This document shows positions 52,481 through 61,800 of a stretch of 64,000 bases of DNA, piece after piece. Numbering within the stretch: position 1 is the stretch's first letter; each line of letters starts with the position of its first letter. Where the stretch lies: positions 65,180-129,179 of the forward strand of contig JAFXQK010000005.1 of the NCBI GenBank assembly GCA_017527205.1. The letters run 5' to 3'. Both the position numbers and the translations under genes were made by a program. This stretch comes from Lachnospiraceae bacterium. Lineage in GTDB: Bacteria > Bacillota > Clostridia > Lachnospirales > Lachnospiraceae. The notes beneath the pieces were generated by a model. The model did not search any database. It was not told the DNA's origin and saw nothing but the letters and a program-made list of their open reading frames with translations.

Positions 52481-53890
52481 ATGGGAATTATTGCTGCGTT
52501 TATAGTACCGCATCCACCGCTAATTCTTCATGAGGTTGGAAGGGGCGAGGAGGAAAAGATTCGGGAGACGAGGGATGCATATTTTGAGGTGGGGAGAGAA
52601 ATAGCGAAAATTTGTCCAGATACCATTGTGATTTCTAGCCCGCATGCGACTATGTATGCAGATTATTTTCATGTCTCGCCTGGGGAGAGAGCGACAGGGT
52701 CTTTTCAGGCATTTCGGGCTCCGGAGGTTGTTCTTAATGAAGAATATGATACGGAATTTGTGAAGACCATGGAGCGTTTTGCGAGGAAGAAGAATTATCC
52801 TCTTGGAACGGAAGGGGAAAGGAATCCTGGCCTTGATCATGGAACGATGGTGCCATTATACTTTATCCGAAAGCATTATGGAGGAGCTAAGATTGTTCGT
52901 ATCGGATTATCGGGGCTTCCACTTTATGAGCATTATCGCGTTGGGACTATAGTCAAAAAGGTGGCAGAATATTTGGACAGACGCGTTGTTTATATCGCTA
53001 GTGGTGATTTGTCGCATAAGCTCCAGACATATGGGCCATATGGGTTTGCCCCGGAAGGTCTGGAGTATGATAAAAGAATCATGGAGGTCTGCCGATGGGC
53101 AGAGTTCGATAAACTGTTTGATTTCTCTGAGGATTTTTGTGAAAAAGCTGCGGAATGTGGGCATAGATCCTTCGTCATGATGGCGGGCGCGTTAGATGGA
53201 ATGAAGGTACAAGCAAAGGTTTATAGTCATCAGGATGTGACTGGGGTTGGTTATGGTGTCTGCAGCTTTGAAGCGACAGGCGAGGATGAGGGGAGAAGGT
53301 TCCTCCGACAACGCGAATGGCTGGAAGCAGAGGAGATCAGGGCGAAGAGAATGGAAGAAGATATCTATGTACAGCTGGCAAGAGTTTCAGTGGAAAGCTA
53401 TATCATGAGCCATAAGAGGCTAAATGTTTCGGAAGCTGCAAAAGAGCTTTACATGAAGGAATTGCCCGAAGAGTTTTTGACGAAACGAGCGGGGGCTTTT
53501 GTATCCATTCATAAATTTGGCGCATTAAGGGGATGCATCGGAACCATCCTTCCGACGAGAGAAAACTTGGCTCAGGAAATTCTTCAAAATGCAATCAGCG
53601 CATCAACGGAGGATCCAAGATTTTCTGCAATTACGGAGAGGGAATTGCCTTATCTCGAGATTTCGGTGGATGTTTTAGGGATGCCAGAAGTTGTGGAGTC
53701 TGAGAAGGATTTGGATTGTAAGAAATACGGTGTCATCGTGACCAATGGCCGAAGGCGCGGGCTTCTTTTGCCGGATCTGGAAGGTGTAGATACGGTTGAA
53801 CAGCAGATTGCGATAGCAAAGAGGAAGGCTGGGATTGACGAAGAGGAAAAGGTTAGTCTGCAAAGGTTTGAGGTTGTAAGGCACACTTGA
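52481..53890 (+). CDS. Memo-like / AMMECR1 fusion protein (AmmeMemoRadiSam system A and B)
   Basis: 469 residues from ATG at 52481 with GGGGGGAA upstream. Residues 1-270 are Memo-like (class III extradiol-dioxygenase fold). Candidate metal residues lie in P-H-P-P-L-I-L-H-E, S-S-P-H-A, D-H-G-T-M-V-P and S-G-D-L-S-H. Residues about 290-469 are AMMECR1 with L-R-G-C-I-G-T. In this system these two domains occur with a radical-SAM enzyme, which follows here. The reaction is not known for bacteria. A broken duplicate lies 1.5 kb upstream. Confidence 0.92.
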   Translation: MGIIAAFIVPHPPLILHEVGRGEEEKIRETRDAYFEVGREIAKICPDTIVISSPHATMYADYFHVSPGERATGSFQAFRAPEVVLNEEYDTEFVKTMERFARKKNYPLGTEGERNPGLDHGTMVPLYFIRKHYGGAKIVRIGLSGLPLYEHYRVGTIVKKVAEYLDRRVVYIASGDLSHKLQTYGPYGFAPEGLEYDKRIMEVCRWAEFDKLFDFSEDFCEKAAECGHRSFVMMAGALDGMKVQAKVYSHQDVTGVGYGVCSFEATGEDEGRRFLRQREWLEAEEIRAKRMEEDIYVQLARVSVESYIMSHKRLNVSEAAKELYMKELPEEFLTKRAGAFVSIHKFGALRGCIGTILPTRENLAQEILQNAISASTEDPRFSAITERELPYLEISVDVLGMPEVVESEKDLDCKKYGVIVTNGRRRGLLLPDLEGVDTVEQQIAIAKRKAGIDEEEKVSLQRFEVVRHT

Positions 53891-53985
53891 TCAATGCGGG
53901 GAAAATAGAGTTTAATACTGCAGAATTAAAAAGAAGCGAGGAGTTATTTTCTTGCGAGATAGTGGAAGTGATAAGAAGGTGAAAG

Positions 53986-54828
53986 ATGAGCAGATGTAAC
54001 ACATGTTTTCGACATTGCGAGATCAAGGAGGGCGGTCTTGGGTTTTGCGGGGCGCGTACCTGTAAGGATGGAATCGTAAAAGCTGAGAATTACGGGCTGG
54101 TGACATCAGTAGCCTTGGATCCAATTGAAAAGAAACCGCTGTATCATTTTTACCCTGGAAGCAAAATCCTTTCCGTGGGCAGCTATGGGTGTAATTTGCA
54201 CTGTCCATTTTGCCAAAATGATGAGATTTCCTGGTCAGAGAGGGCTTATCGATATGCAAATACGGCTGAATACCTCTCGCCTGAGGAGTTGACAGAGATG
54301 GCAATACAGCTAAAGCCTAGAGGCAATATTGGTGTTGCTTTTACATACAATGAGCCTCTGATTGGATGGGAGTATGTACTAGATACTGCAAAGTTAATCA
54401 GGGCCGCGGGTATGAAAAATGTCATTGTTACGAACGGTACGGCGGAGCTTTCCGTACTTGAAAAGCTGGCTCCCTATATAGATTCCATGAATATAGACAT
54501 TAAGGGATTTACGGATGAATATTACAGGGATCTACTAAAGGGCGACCGACAGACGGTAATGGAGTTTATTGAGGCTGCAGCAAAAGTATGCCATATCGAG
54601 CTGACTACATTGGTCATTCCAAACGAAAACGATTCCAAAAGTGAGATGCGGGAGCTTTCAAGCTGGATCGCAGGCTTGGATGGAAAAGGAGAAATTCCTT
54701 ATCACATTTCAAGATTCTTCCCGTGTTTTCATATGACGGACCGAGCGGCTACGGATATTGGAAAGGTCTATAGGCTTGCTGAAGTTGCAAGGGAGAAGCT
54801 AAAGTATGTATATACGGGGAATTGCTGA
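53986..54828 (+). CDS. amrS: AmmeMemoRadiSam system radical-SAM enzyme
   Basis: 280 residues. The N-terminal Cys set (C-N-T-C-F-R-H-C and C-G-A-R) is followed by the radical-SAM cluster motif C-N-L-H-C-P-F-C. Then come F-T-Y-N-E-P, V-T-N-G-T and a D-I-K-G-F strand. It resembles pyruvate-formate-lyase-activating-type enzymes and is the standard partner of Memo and AMMECR1. Ribosome site AAGGTG. The final residues Y-V-Y-T-G-N-C recur at the end of the broken copy upstream. Confidence 0.92.
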   Translation: MSRCNTCFRHCEIKEGGLGFCGARTCKDGIVKAENYGLVTSVALDPIEKKPLYHFYPGSKILSVGSYGCNLHCPFCQNDEISWSERAYRYANTAEYLSPEELTEMAIQLKPRGNIGVAFTYNEPLIGWEYVLDTAKLIRAAGMKNVIVTNGTAELSVLEKLAPYIDSMNIDIKGFTDEYYRDLLKGDRQTVMEFIEAAAKVCHIELTTLVIPNENDSKSEMRELSSWIAGLDGKGEIPYHISRFFPCFHMTDRAATDIGKVYRLAEVAREKLKYVYTGNC

Positions 54829-54849
54829 AAACTGTATACTACGAAGTTA

Positions 54850-54878
54850 TTGCATGAGGACTGATGTGGTGCTATAAT
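54850..54878 (+). promoter_or_regulatory. Promoter of the yqeY-like gene
   Basis: TTGCAT, 17-base spacer, perfect TATAAT. Confidence 0.82.
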
Positions 54879-54936
54879 TTTGTTAACATAAAAGGCTGGC
54901 AATAGGATTGCCGGCAAGGGAAGGCAGGGAAGACCA

Positions 54937-55374
54937 ATGAAATTAGAAACATTACAGAGTGCCATGATTGAGGCGATGAAGGCGCGTGACAAGGCGAGAA
55001 AGGATTCAATCGCTACGCTCGTATCCGCTGCAAAGAAGGCGGGTATTGACGCAGGATGCCGTGAGGCGATTCCTGAGGAGATGGTTGATCAGGCGATCTT
55101 AAAGGAACTCAAAGCTGTCAAGGAGCAGGTTGAGACTTGCCCGAAGGAGAGAGCAGAGCTGCTTGCGGAGTATCAGGCGAGACTGGCAGTCTTTGAGGAG
55201 TTTGCACCGAAGATGATGAGCACAGAGGAGATCAAAGCATTTGTGCAAGAGAAGTTTGCAGATATTGTTGCGACAAAGAATAAAGGAGCGATCATGAAAG
55301 CCGTGATGCCTGAACTTAAGGGAAAGGCGGACGGAAAGGAAATCGGAGCCGTCGTTGCAGAGCTTTGTAAGTGA
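54937..55374 (+). CDS. GatB/YqeY-domain protein
   Basis: 145 residues, full length for the family. The N-terminal helical part has M-K-A-R-D-K-A-R-K-D-S-I and the C-terminal part G-A-I-M-K-A-V-M-P-E-L-K-G-K-A-D-G. It resembles the tail domain of GatB, which binds tRNA in the amidotransferase, so a tRNA-linked role is likely but not proven. Single-gene unit with its own promoter and terminator. Confidence 0.9.
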   Translation: MKLETLQSAMIEAMKARDKARKDSIATLVSAAKKAGIDAGCREAIPEEMVDQAILKELKAVKEQVETCPKERAELLAEYQARLAVFEEFAPKMMSTEEIKAFVQEKFADIVATKNKGAIMKAVMPELKGKADGKEIGAVVAELCK

Positions 55375-55440
55375 TCGCAAACAAGGATTGGATATAAATT
55401 TAGACAATTTTGTTAGAAATCTAAAATTTTTATAAATTAT

Positions 55441-55494
55441 GCTCGGGGGGAGCCATTTGTAACGATTTATCAATGGCCTTCCACGGGCTTTTTT
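55441..55494 (+). terminator. Intrinsic terminator
   Basis: A long imperfect stem with several G-U pairs (GCTCGGGGGGAGCCATTTG with the segment ending CACGGGC), then six T. Confidence 0.8.
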
Positions 55495-55495
55495 A

Positions 55496-55524
55496 TTGAC
55501 TGTAAAGGCAAATTGATGTAAAAT
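55496..55524 (+). promoter_or_regulatory. Promoter of the second surface gene group
   Basis: TTGACT, 17-base spacer, TAAAAT. It follows directly on the terminator T run. The predicted start near 55531 gives a leader of about 227 bases. Confidence 0.75.
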
Positions 55525-55556
55525 TATAGCTGTAGAAGTATATTCTTTTGTAAAAA

Positions 55557-55664
55557 ATGCCGATATATATTGTGATAACCACCTTTAGGCAGAAATGCCC
55601 ATAAGGAGGCAACTGCATTTTAAAATATGCTTTGAAATAGGATGGAAACGCAAAACATCGGCAA
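55557..55664 (+). promoter_or_regulatory. Structured leader element of the second surface gene group
   Basis: TGCCGAT (55558-55564) pairs with ATCGGCA (55657-55663), closing a domain that contains a hairpin at about 55579-55609 (CCTT...AAGG with inner GGC/GCC). A further hairpin TGCAA/TTGCA lies nearer the gene. No match to a riboswitch consensus I know. The rest of 55665-55757 shows nothing else. Confidence 0.5.
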
Positions 55665-55757
55665 TTGCTATAACGCGTAAAACAAAGCAAACTTGGGAAA
55701 CTAATGCAATGATTTTGCATAAACTGCTATAGAGAACAAGCAAGGGTGGAATGACGC

Positions 55758-56852
55758 ATGGGTAAGCAAAAGGAAGATGAGGAGAAAAAAGATCGCACCG
55801 CTTTATTGTTACAAGAGCGAAAAAAGATTATATATAACCTCGTGCTGGTAGTGACAGCTTCTATTGTGGTGCTTATCGGTATTTTAACCATGGCGTGGTT
55901 TGCCAAGAATACTAAAACTGGAACGGGGGGAATGAACGTTTCCGTCCGAGCCAACGGTTTTGAACTTCAGGTGAGCGGTACGACGATAGGTTTTAGTGAT
56001 CTTTATCAGCATATTGATTCTAAGTATAGTAGAAACAATGGCACAACAACTAATTCTTCTGGAGGTGGACAAATCATCAGATGGAGAATGGACACGGGAG
56101 ATGATGAACTTCAGCCAGGTTCGCAAGGAGAACTACATTTTACGGCAATATCTACAGGAGCAAATATTAACAACCTTAAGTATAATCTTCATGTGACGGC
56201 ATATGATGCCATAACTCATGTGGAATCAACTACGGATGAAAACGATAATGTAATTGAAACTCAAGTGCTTGAAGGCCTTAAGCCAATAATATCTACAGAA
56301 GGATATACAGGTGCTGAGCTTGATGCTGCTGATTATATTAATTATCATGTTATGTTTTTTACCGGCAGACATGGCACATCAAAAGAAAACTATGAGTACT
56401 ATGGCTTCATTGATGACAAGGATTTGTTTGATTTGACATTGGATAATGGGGCTGGTACGATATATTGGATTTGGCCTAATACGCTAGGTCAGATTGCTCT
56501 TGAAACAGAAGATACATCCTATATCAACGGAAATCCACTGCTGTATAAGCCTTCTGATGAAGGGATAGTATCACTTACGGAAGAAGAGCTAGCAGAACAC
56601 CAAGAAGAATTAGAAATTTACGAGAGCGATCGTGCTAAAATGACGGCATATTTGAAAACACATGAGGCGGACATTTTTTCTGGAACTGAGAATTACAGTG
56701 ACTTGATTGATGCAATGTATACAAACAGATCAAATGGGGATTCCTATAGAACTCAGTTTGCTCAATTAAGCGATGGTTACAACACGGCAGATCAGACCAT
56801 AGGCAAAAATGTTGATTATGTGCTTATCGAAATGCTGGTAAACACCAATTGA
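55758..56852 (+). CDS. SipW-type secreted protein G
   Basis: 364 residues. A strongly charged cytoplasmic start of about 22 residues precedes the hydrophobic segment (about 26-48) ending L-T-M-A-W-F. The body is rich in D, T, N and Y and beta-strand residues. The W-L-E-G-x-D-C motif of the first group is missing, so it is a more distant relative or a different class of substrate. Codon third positions are A/T-rich. It starts a group of four secreted proteins behind its own promoter and leader. Confidence 0.75.
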   Translation: MGKQKEDEEKKDRTALLLQERKKIIYNLVLVVTASIVVLIGILTMAWFAKNTKTGTGGMNVSVRANGFELQVSGTTIGFSDLYQHIDSKYSRNNGTTTNSSGGGQIIRWRMDTGDDELQPGSQGELHFTAISTGANINNLKYNLHVTAYDAITHVESTTDENDNVIETQVLEGLKPIISTEGYTGAELDAADYINYHVMFFTGRHGTSKENYEYYGFIDDKDLFDLTLDNGAGTIYWIWPNTLGQIALETEDTSYINGNPLLYKPSDEGIVSLTEEELAEHQEELEIYESDRAKMTAYLKTHEADIFSGTENYSDLIDAMYTNRSNGDSYRTQFAQLSDGYNTADQTIGKNVDYVLIEMLVNTN

Positions 56853-56888
56853 ATGACATAGTGTAAAGTAAAATTGGAGAAAGCGGAT

Positions 56889-57788
56889 ATGATAAAGTTG
56901 ATAAATGAATTTAATAAATTATCCATAAGCCGCAAAATTCAGCTTGCGGCAGCTTTTCTCGTTACGATTTCATTGCTAATAGCTGTGCCAACGGTTGCCT
57001 GGTTAAATTATCAACGAGAGATTGTAAAATTGCAGAAGATAAAAAGCCCAAATGTTTTATATCTCAGCGCTGCCCATAGAGAAGACAGTGTTAACTTTGA
57101 AGTTAAAGGAATAGATGCAGATGAAGTGTTAAAAGATGGATATGGAAATTCTATACATGGCTCAGATGATAAAGAACAAAAAATAACGCATAAGGATTAT
57201 GTTTTCTGTGTAACAGGAGATGCGGTCGATAAGTTTACTATACAGCTGGCTTATACGACGAATAATCCTTTTGAATATGAGGTTTATGCAGCTAAAGAAG
57301 TAACTGCATCTGAGGTTGTAAAAAAGTCGGGTGAGGAGTTTGGATATGTCGAATACACATTGACAGGTAACGGAGTTACGGGAATGCCGGCTGTGAGTGG
57401 TGATGAATATCATACTGGTGCAACATCTGGCACAAAACTGTATTATCAGATTGATACTACGATTACTGACCATGGTGTTGCGGTTGACGGAAAGTATTCC
57501 GGATATTTTAGAAATCTAGCATCGGGTTCTAGTGGTTCGAATCAAGATGCAAAGAATTCTGGAGCGTATCATGAGTTGACTTATGATAATTACACTCATG
57601 TGGAGAAAGATGCAGAGCCGGTATACTGGCAGGCCCAGAATGTATCTGCGTTTCCGACGGGTACAAACTCAAACAAGGACGCATTCAGCAGGCATTTCAT
57701 ACTGCGAGTAAAATGGGATCCCGATGATTTTGATAATACATCCAAGGAAACGGACATTCTTTATATAACAGTTAAGGCAACTAGGTAA
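56889..57788 (+). CDS. SipW-type secreted protein H
   Basis: 299 residues from ATG at 56889, 8 bases after GGAGA; a TTG 15 bases earlier has no site. A basic start precedes the hydrophobic segment (about 15-38) ending P-T-V-A-W-L. The body is beta-rich with no cysteine motif. The C-terminus ends in a W-D-P-D-D-F-D-N segment and a terminal I-T-V-K-A strand, which could be a polymerisation strand. Unknown function, probably an external subunit with G and I. Confidence 0.72.
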   Translation: MIKLINEFNKLSISRKIQLAAAFLVTISLLIAVPTVAWLNYQREIVKLQKIKSPNVLYLSAAHREDSVNFEVKGIDADEVLKDGYGNSIHGSDDKEQKITHKDYVFCVTGDAVDKFTIQLAYTTNNPFEYEVYAAKEVTASEVVKKSGEEFGYVEYTLTGNGVTGMPAVSGDEYHTGATSGTKLYYQIDTTITDHGVAVDGKYSGYFRNLASGSSGSNQDAKNSGAYHELTYDNYTHVEKDAEPVYWQAQNVSAFPTGTNSNKDAFSRHFILRVKWDPDDFDNTSKETDILYITVKATR

Positions 57789-57824
57789 TATGTTAAAATA
57801 CTAGAGGAGAGGAGAACAGCACCA

Positions 57825-58838
57825 ATGGGCAAACAGAGATTTCTTAAGTTCATTAAGAAGCAATGGATAATGATCTGGCTCATTGTGGCTTCCGTTGCTT
57901 TGGTAACAGTTATTTCCTTTGCTGCATATAAAGATGCAAATAACAGAATAAAGCGTGTTTTTGTAGCGTCAAAACAAATAGATTTTCTTTTCACTTCGAA
58001 TTATCTTATTCGTGAAAGTAACTATAATTCGGTAAGTTTTAATGAGGCAGACGCAAAAACATTTGGCGTGTACATCAGAAACTATGATCCTTCTAGTGGA
58101 GGGGTTCATGAGGGAACGATTACATATTCATTACATGCTGAATTAGCGCATAAAACCATGGTGGCATATAACACTGTTACAGATTCTGCAGCTCTTCAAT
58201 CATGGACATCGGAAAATATGAGTATACAAATAAGCGATGGTACTCATACGATTACCTTATCAGGAAATACTTTAAGCGGAGATGTTTCTTCAGTGGAGCT
58301 TCCTGATACGGACCCTGTTACTGGTAATGGTAGCGGTAAAAGAAATACTCATCAATGGAATGTCACATTCACAAACATTCCGCTGGATTCCGATTATTGC
58401 GTAACAATTACAGCAACACCCACAGATGGAAGTGGGGCAATAACATCTACGCTAGGAATTGGTAGCTTTCCGGATACGCAGAACGATGGTTGGACGTGTA
58501 TGATTTCAGATGACAAATCTAAAGAAATAATTAATTACGATGCATTTAACTATTTTATAGCAGGAAGTGGCGGAACTACATTGTATTTCAGTTACGATGC
58601 GAATTGTTTGGAAATAAATCCAGTTTTCTGCACATATCACACGGAAGCAACGCTATATGAAAGCTATCATGGGAGTACTACAGAAGGTAGAACTGGTTGG
58701 AAAACCCTAGTGATAGCGGTAGGAACTGCCAATCGTTATGATTTGCAGATGTATAAGTTGAATCCATCCTCGCAACCCATGTGGTCAGATCTTGATCCGG
58801 CAAATAAGTCATGGGTTGAATTTGAAATCGAAGAATGA
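57825..58838 (+). CDS. Secreted or membrane-anchored protein I
   Basis: 337 residues, ribosome site GGAGAGGAG. A basic start precedes one hydrophobic segment (about 14-37) ending I-S-F-A-A-Y-K-D, a variant of the A-W-F signal end. The body has Ig-like beta features and several Cys. No enzyme motif. It lies between H and the giant protein J and is probably part of the same surface structure. Confidence 0.72.
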   Translation: MGKQRFLKFIKKQWIMIWLIVASVALVTVISFAAYKDANNRIKRVFVASKQIDFLFTSNYLIRESNYNSVSFNEADAKTFGVYIRNYDPSSGGVHEGTITYSLHAELAHKTMVAYNTVTDSAALQSWTSENMSIQISDGTHTITLSGNTLSGDVSSVELPDTDPVTGNGSGKRNTHQWNVTFTNIPLDSDYCVTITATPTDGSGAITSTLGIGSFPDTQNDGWTCMISDDKSKEIINYDAFNYFIAGSGGTTLYFSYDANCLEINPVFCTYHTEATLYESYHGSTTEGRTGWKTLVIAVGTANRYDLQMYKLNPSSQPMWSDLDPANKSWVEFEIEE

Positions 58839-58875
58839 TTAGTTGTGTCGTATTGTACATGGGAGTTGATAGACA

Positions 58876-61800
58876 ATGAAGAAGCTGAAAGACATATTTA
58901 AGTTAAGAAAATATAGAAAGCGCTTCGTCAGTGTTTTTTTGACCATAGTGCTTATTTTGAGCGGGCTTCCCTTGGACTTTTTAGCCGATCAGATTGGTAT
59001 CATTGATAGGAAACTGACAGTGCTGGCCGCGGGGACGGGACCTGTAAGAACATTTACTAGTATAGATGCGTATGAAGATTATGTGGATGAGTACAATGCA
59101 GACCCGTCATCTCATACGAATGATGTTTTGAAGTTCACATTCTCAGGAAATAGTACAAATCTTGAATTTGATTGTGGGTCAATTGGCCTGACTGAAGCGG
59201 CAGCTTTTAATGGAAAGATTATCATAGGGACAGGTGTGCAATTTCATATTAAAGAGCCGATGTTCAAATATGTTACGGATGATGTCGAGATAGTTGATTT
59301 GAGTGGCAGTGCTACCACTATGGTGTTTACCAGACCTCGTCCAGGCAGTAATAAATCTCTCTTCGCAGAATATGTTGTAAGTCGCAGAACTTCTGGTGAT
59401 CCGGTAGAATGGAATTTGGGGTATGCTCCATATTCACAGGGAGGGAAAAGGTATGTTTATGATTTTGCAGGTTATTTAGGAACGCTCAAGTCAGGGGCAA
59501 AAGTAAAAATTTCATCTGTTATATTTAATAATCTTGGAGTCGATGCAAGTGGAGTAGTGCATGCCAATATATCTGCAAATGCGTTAGGAGACGCTGGCCT
59601 TATCTGTTGTACTATGGAATCAAGCTCCGAATTAGAGATTGATTCTATAACCTTCCAATCTAGTGGAACTGTAGATCAGTCGTTTTCTATTACTGCATCT
59701 AGTTCAGGTAATGCAGGCGGTCTTGTAGGAAGCATGGGCGCTGGATCAAAGCTCAGCCTAGCTGACACTTTGCAGAACATTCAGACGGCTGACGCAGAAA
59801 TAACCGCTTCTAACGGATATGCGGGTGGTATTGTCGGCAAATGTGATGGAGGATATGTTTGCATAGTCGCAGGGACTGGACAGGCTCTTGGACTCGGAAT
59901 GAGCAATAATTCCTCGCAAGGAAATCCTTCGGATGGGAAATCCGTTAATAGATCAGAGAATTCAGATGATGACGCCGCAAAAAAAACGCAGGAAGATGAT
60001 GGTGACAAGGCAGTGAAATCATCATTAAAGGGAAATGAAGTTAGTACAGATGGAGACGAAGCGGACGGTTCAGGAACTGAAGACGGAGACGAAGCGGACG
60101 GTTCAGGAACTGAAGACGGAGACGAAGCGGACGGCTCGGGAACTGAAGACGGAGACGAAGCAGACGGCTCTGAAACGGAAGACGGAGATGAAGCGGACGG
60201 TTCAGGAATGGAAGACGGAGACGAGGCGGACGGTTCGGAAACTGAAGACGGAGACGAAGCGAACGGCTCTGAGACGGAAGACGGAGACGAAGCGGACGGT
60301 TCGGAAACTGAAGACGGAGACGAGGCGGACGGCTCTGAGACGGAAGACGGAGACGAAGCGGACGGCTCTGAGACGGAAGACGGAGACGAAGCGGACGGTT
60401 CGAAAACTGAAGACGGAGATGAAGCGGACGGCTCTGAGACGGAAGACGGAGACGAAGCGGACGGCTCGGGAACTGAAGACGGAGATGAAGCGGGCGGTTC
60501 TGAAACAGAAGAAAATGGGAAGGCAGAAGATGGATATACAGATTATGATTCTAACCCAAAGTCTGCACCAATGCCACGCACAGCCCCTGGGGAAAGCGAA
60601 GGAGAGGCTGCTGTTTCTGCATCATATGTAATTTCGCAGATCATTACTGGAAAAACGGGCGCAGGTGGTATTGCGGGGTATTATAGGGCAACAACTGACA
60701 ATTTATCTGTTAATGCTACAATAACTACAAGCTTTGTTGATTTATCAACAGGAAATTATAAGGTGAACGGAGCCGGCGCATGTGGTGGTTTGTTTGGTGA
60801 AGTGTTTAATAACGGAACAAACATGACAGTCACCGTTGATGGTGAATTAAAGCCCGATCATACAAGCAGTACTGCTGCAAGTTATGGTGGATTAATGGGA
60901 AAGTACTATGCTTCTGCACAGACTTTATCTCTTACGGTTTCGGGAACTGCGCTCATTTCTCCAAAACGTACGGGTGAAACTGGCGCTGCTACAAATTACG
61001 GCGGCGTGATAGGTGTTGTTGATACTTATACGCCGTCTGGTGGTAGTAAGACAAGTGCGTATGTAAAAATCAATGGAATTACCGTCGATTCTAAAAATGC
61101 TAAGACGGATGGATTCTTTGGTGGTGTTATAGCAAAAGCGGATGAGGCATTTATTGAACTATCAGTTCCTTCGGGCGTAAATGATAATAAAAACAAAATT
61201 TCATACTCAGGTATAGACAAAGACAAGAATTTTGCAGGCGTAGTAGGTAGTTTGGAAACCGGGGTATTGTATCTTTGCGATGGAACTGACCTTACGGGTG
61301 CACAAAGTATTGCAGATGCTACTGCAAAGTCGGGTCAGATAGTCGGTTACCGTAACTGTGGTTTTGTATTTGCAAAATCTGGGTGGAAGTTGTATCGATC
61401 CTCTAACGGACAGAGAGTAGATGATATCGGGTCGTGGGGAGAAGTTATAAGGTTTAATGATACTAACTTTGTAATGAACAATGTTATTAGCTTTGACCCG
61501 ACATCGACTAACCATTGTGTGACGATTAAGAAAAGATCAGAAACCAATAATTATCATAAAAACATTGCTGGCACTGAGGATTTCGCCATACTGGCTTTAA
61601 ACGTCCAACATAATAGTGGTACAGATGGTAATGTTCTTAAATTTGAAGACAAAAATGATTTCACAAGTGCTAAAATATTAACAAAGTATGATATTTCAAT
61701 TAATACAGATGCTACTATTGATTTGAGTGGAACTGGTATTACAGGATTAACTCGAGATAATTCTTATAATGGAACTGATACAACTAGTTATCTGGAATTT

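Noticed and set aside
60052..60513. CRISPR array
   Set aside because: The 33-base units are directly adjacent with no spacers and are in frame in a protein gene.
60035..60631. Lys/Thr/Arg-rich open frame across the 33-base repeats
   Set aside because: It is the shifted reading of the acidic repeat. The true frame starts at 58876 and stays open on both sides.
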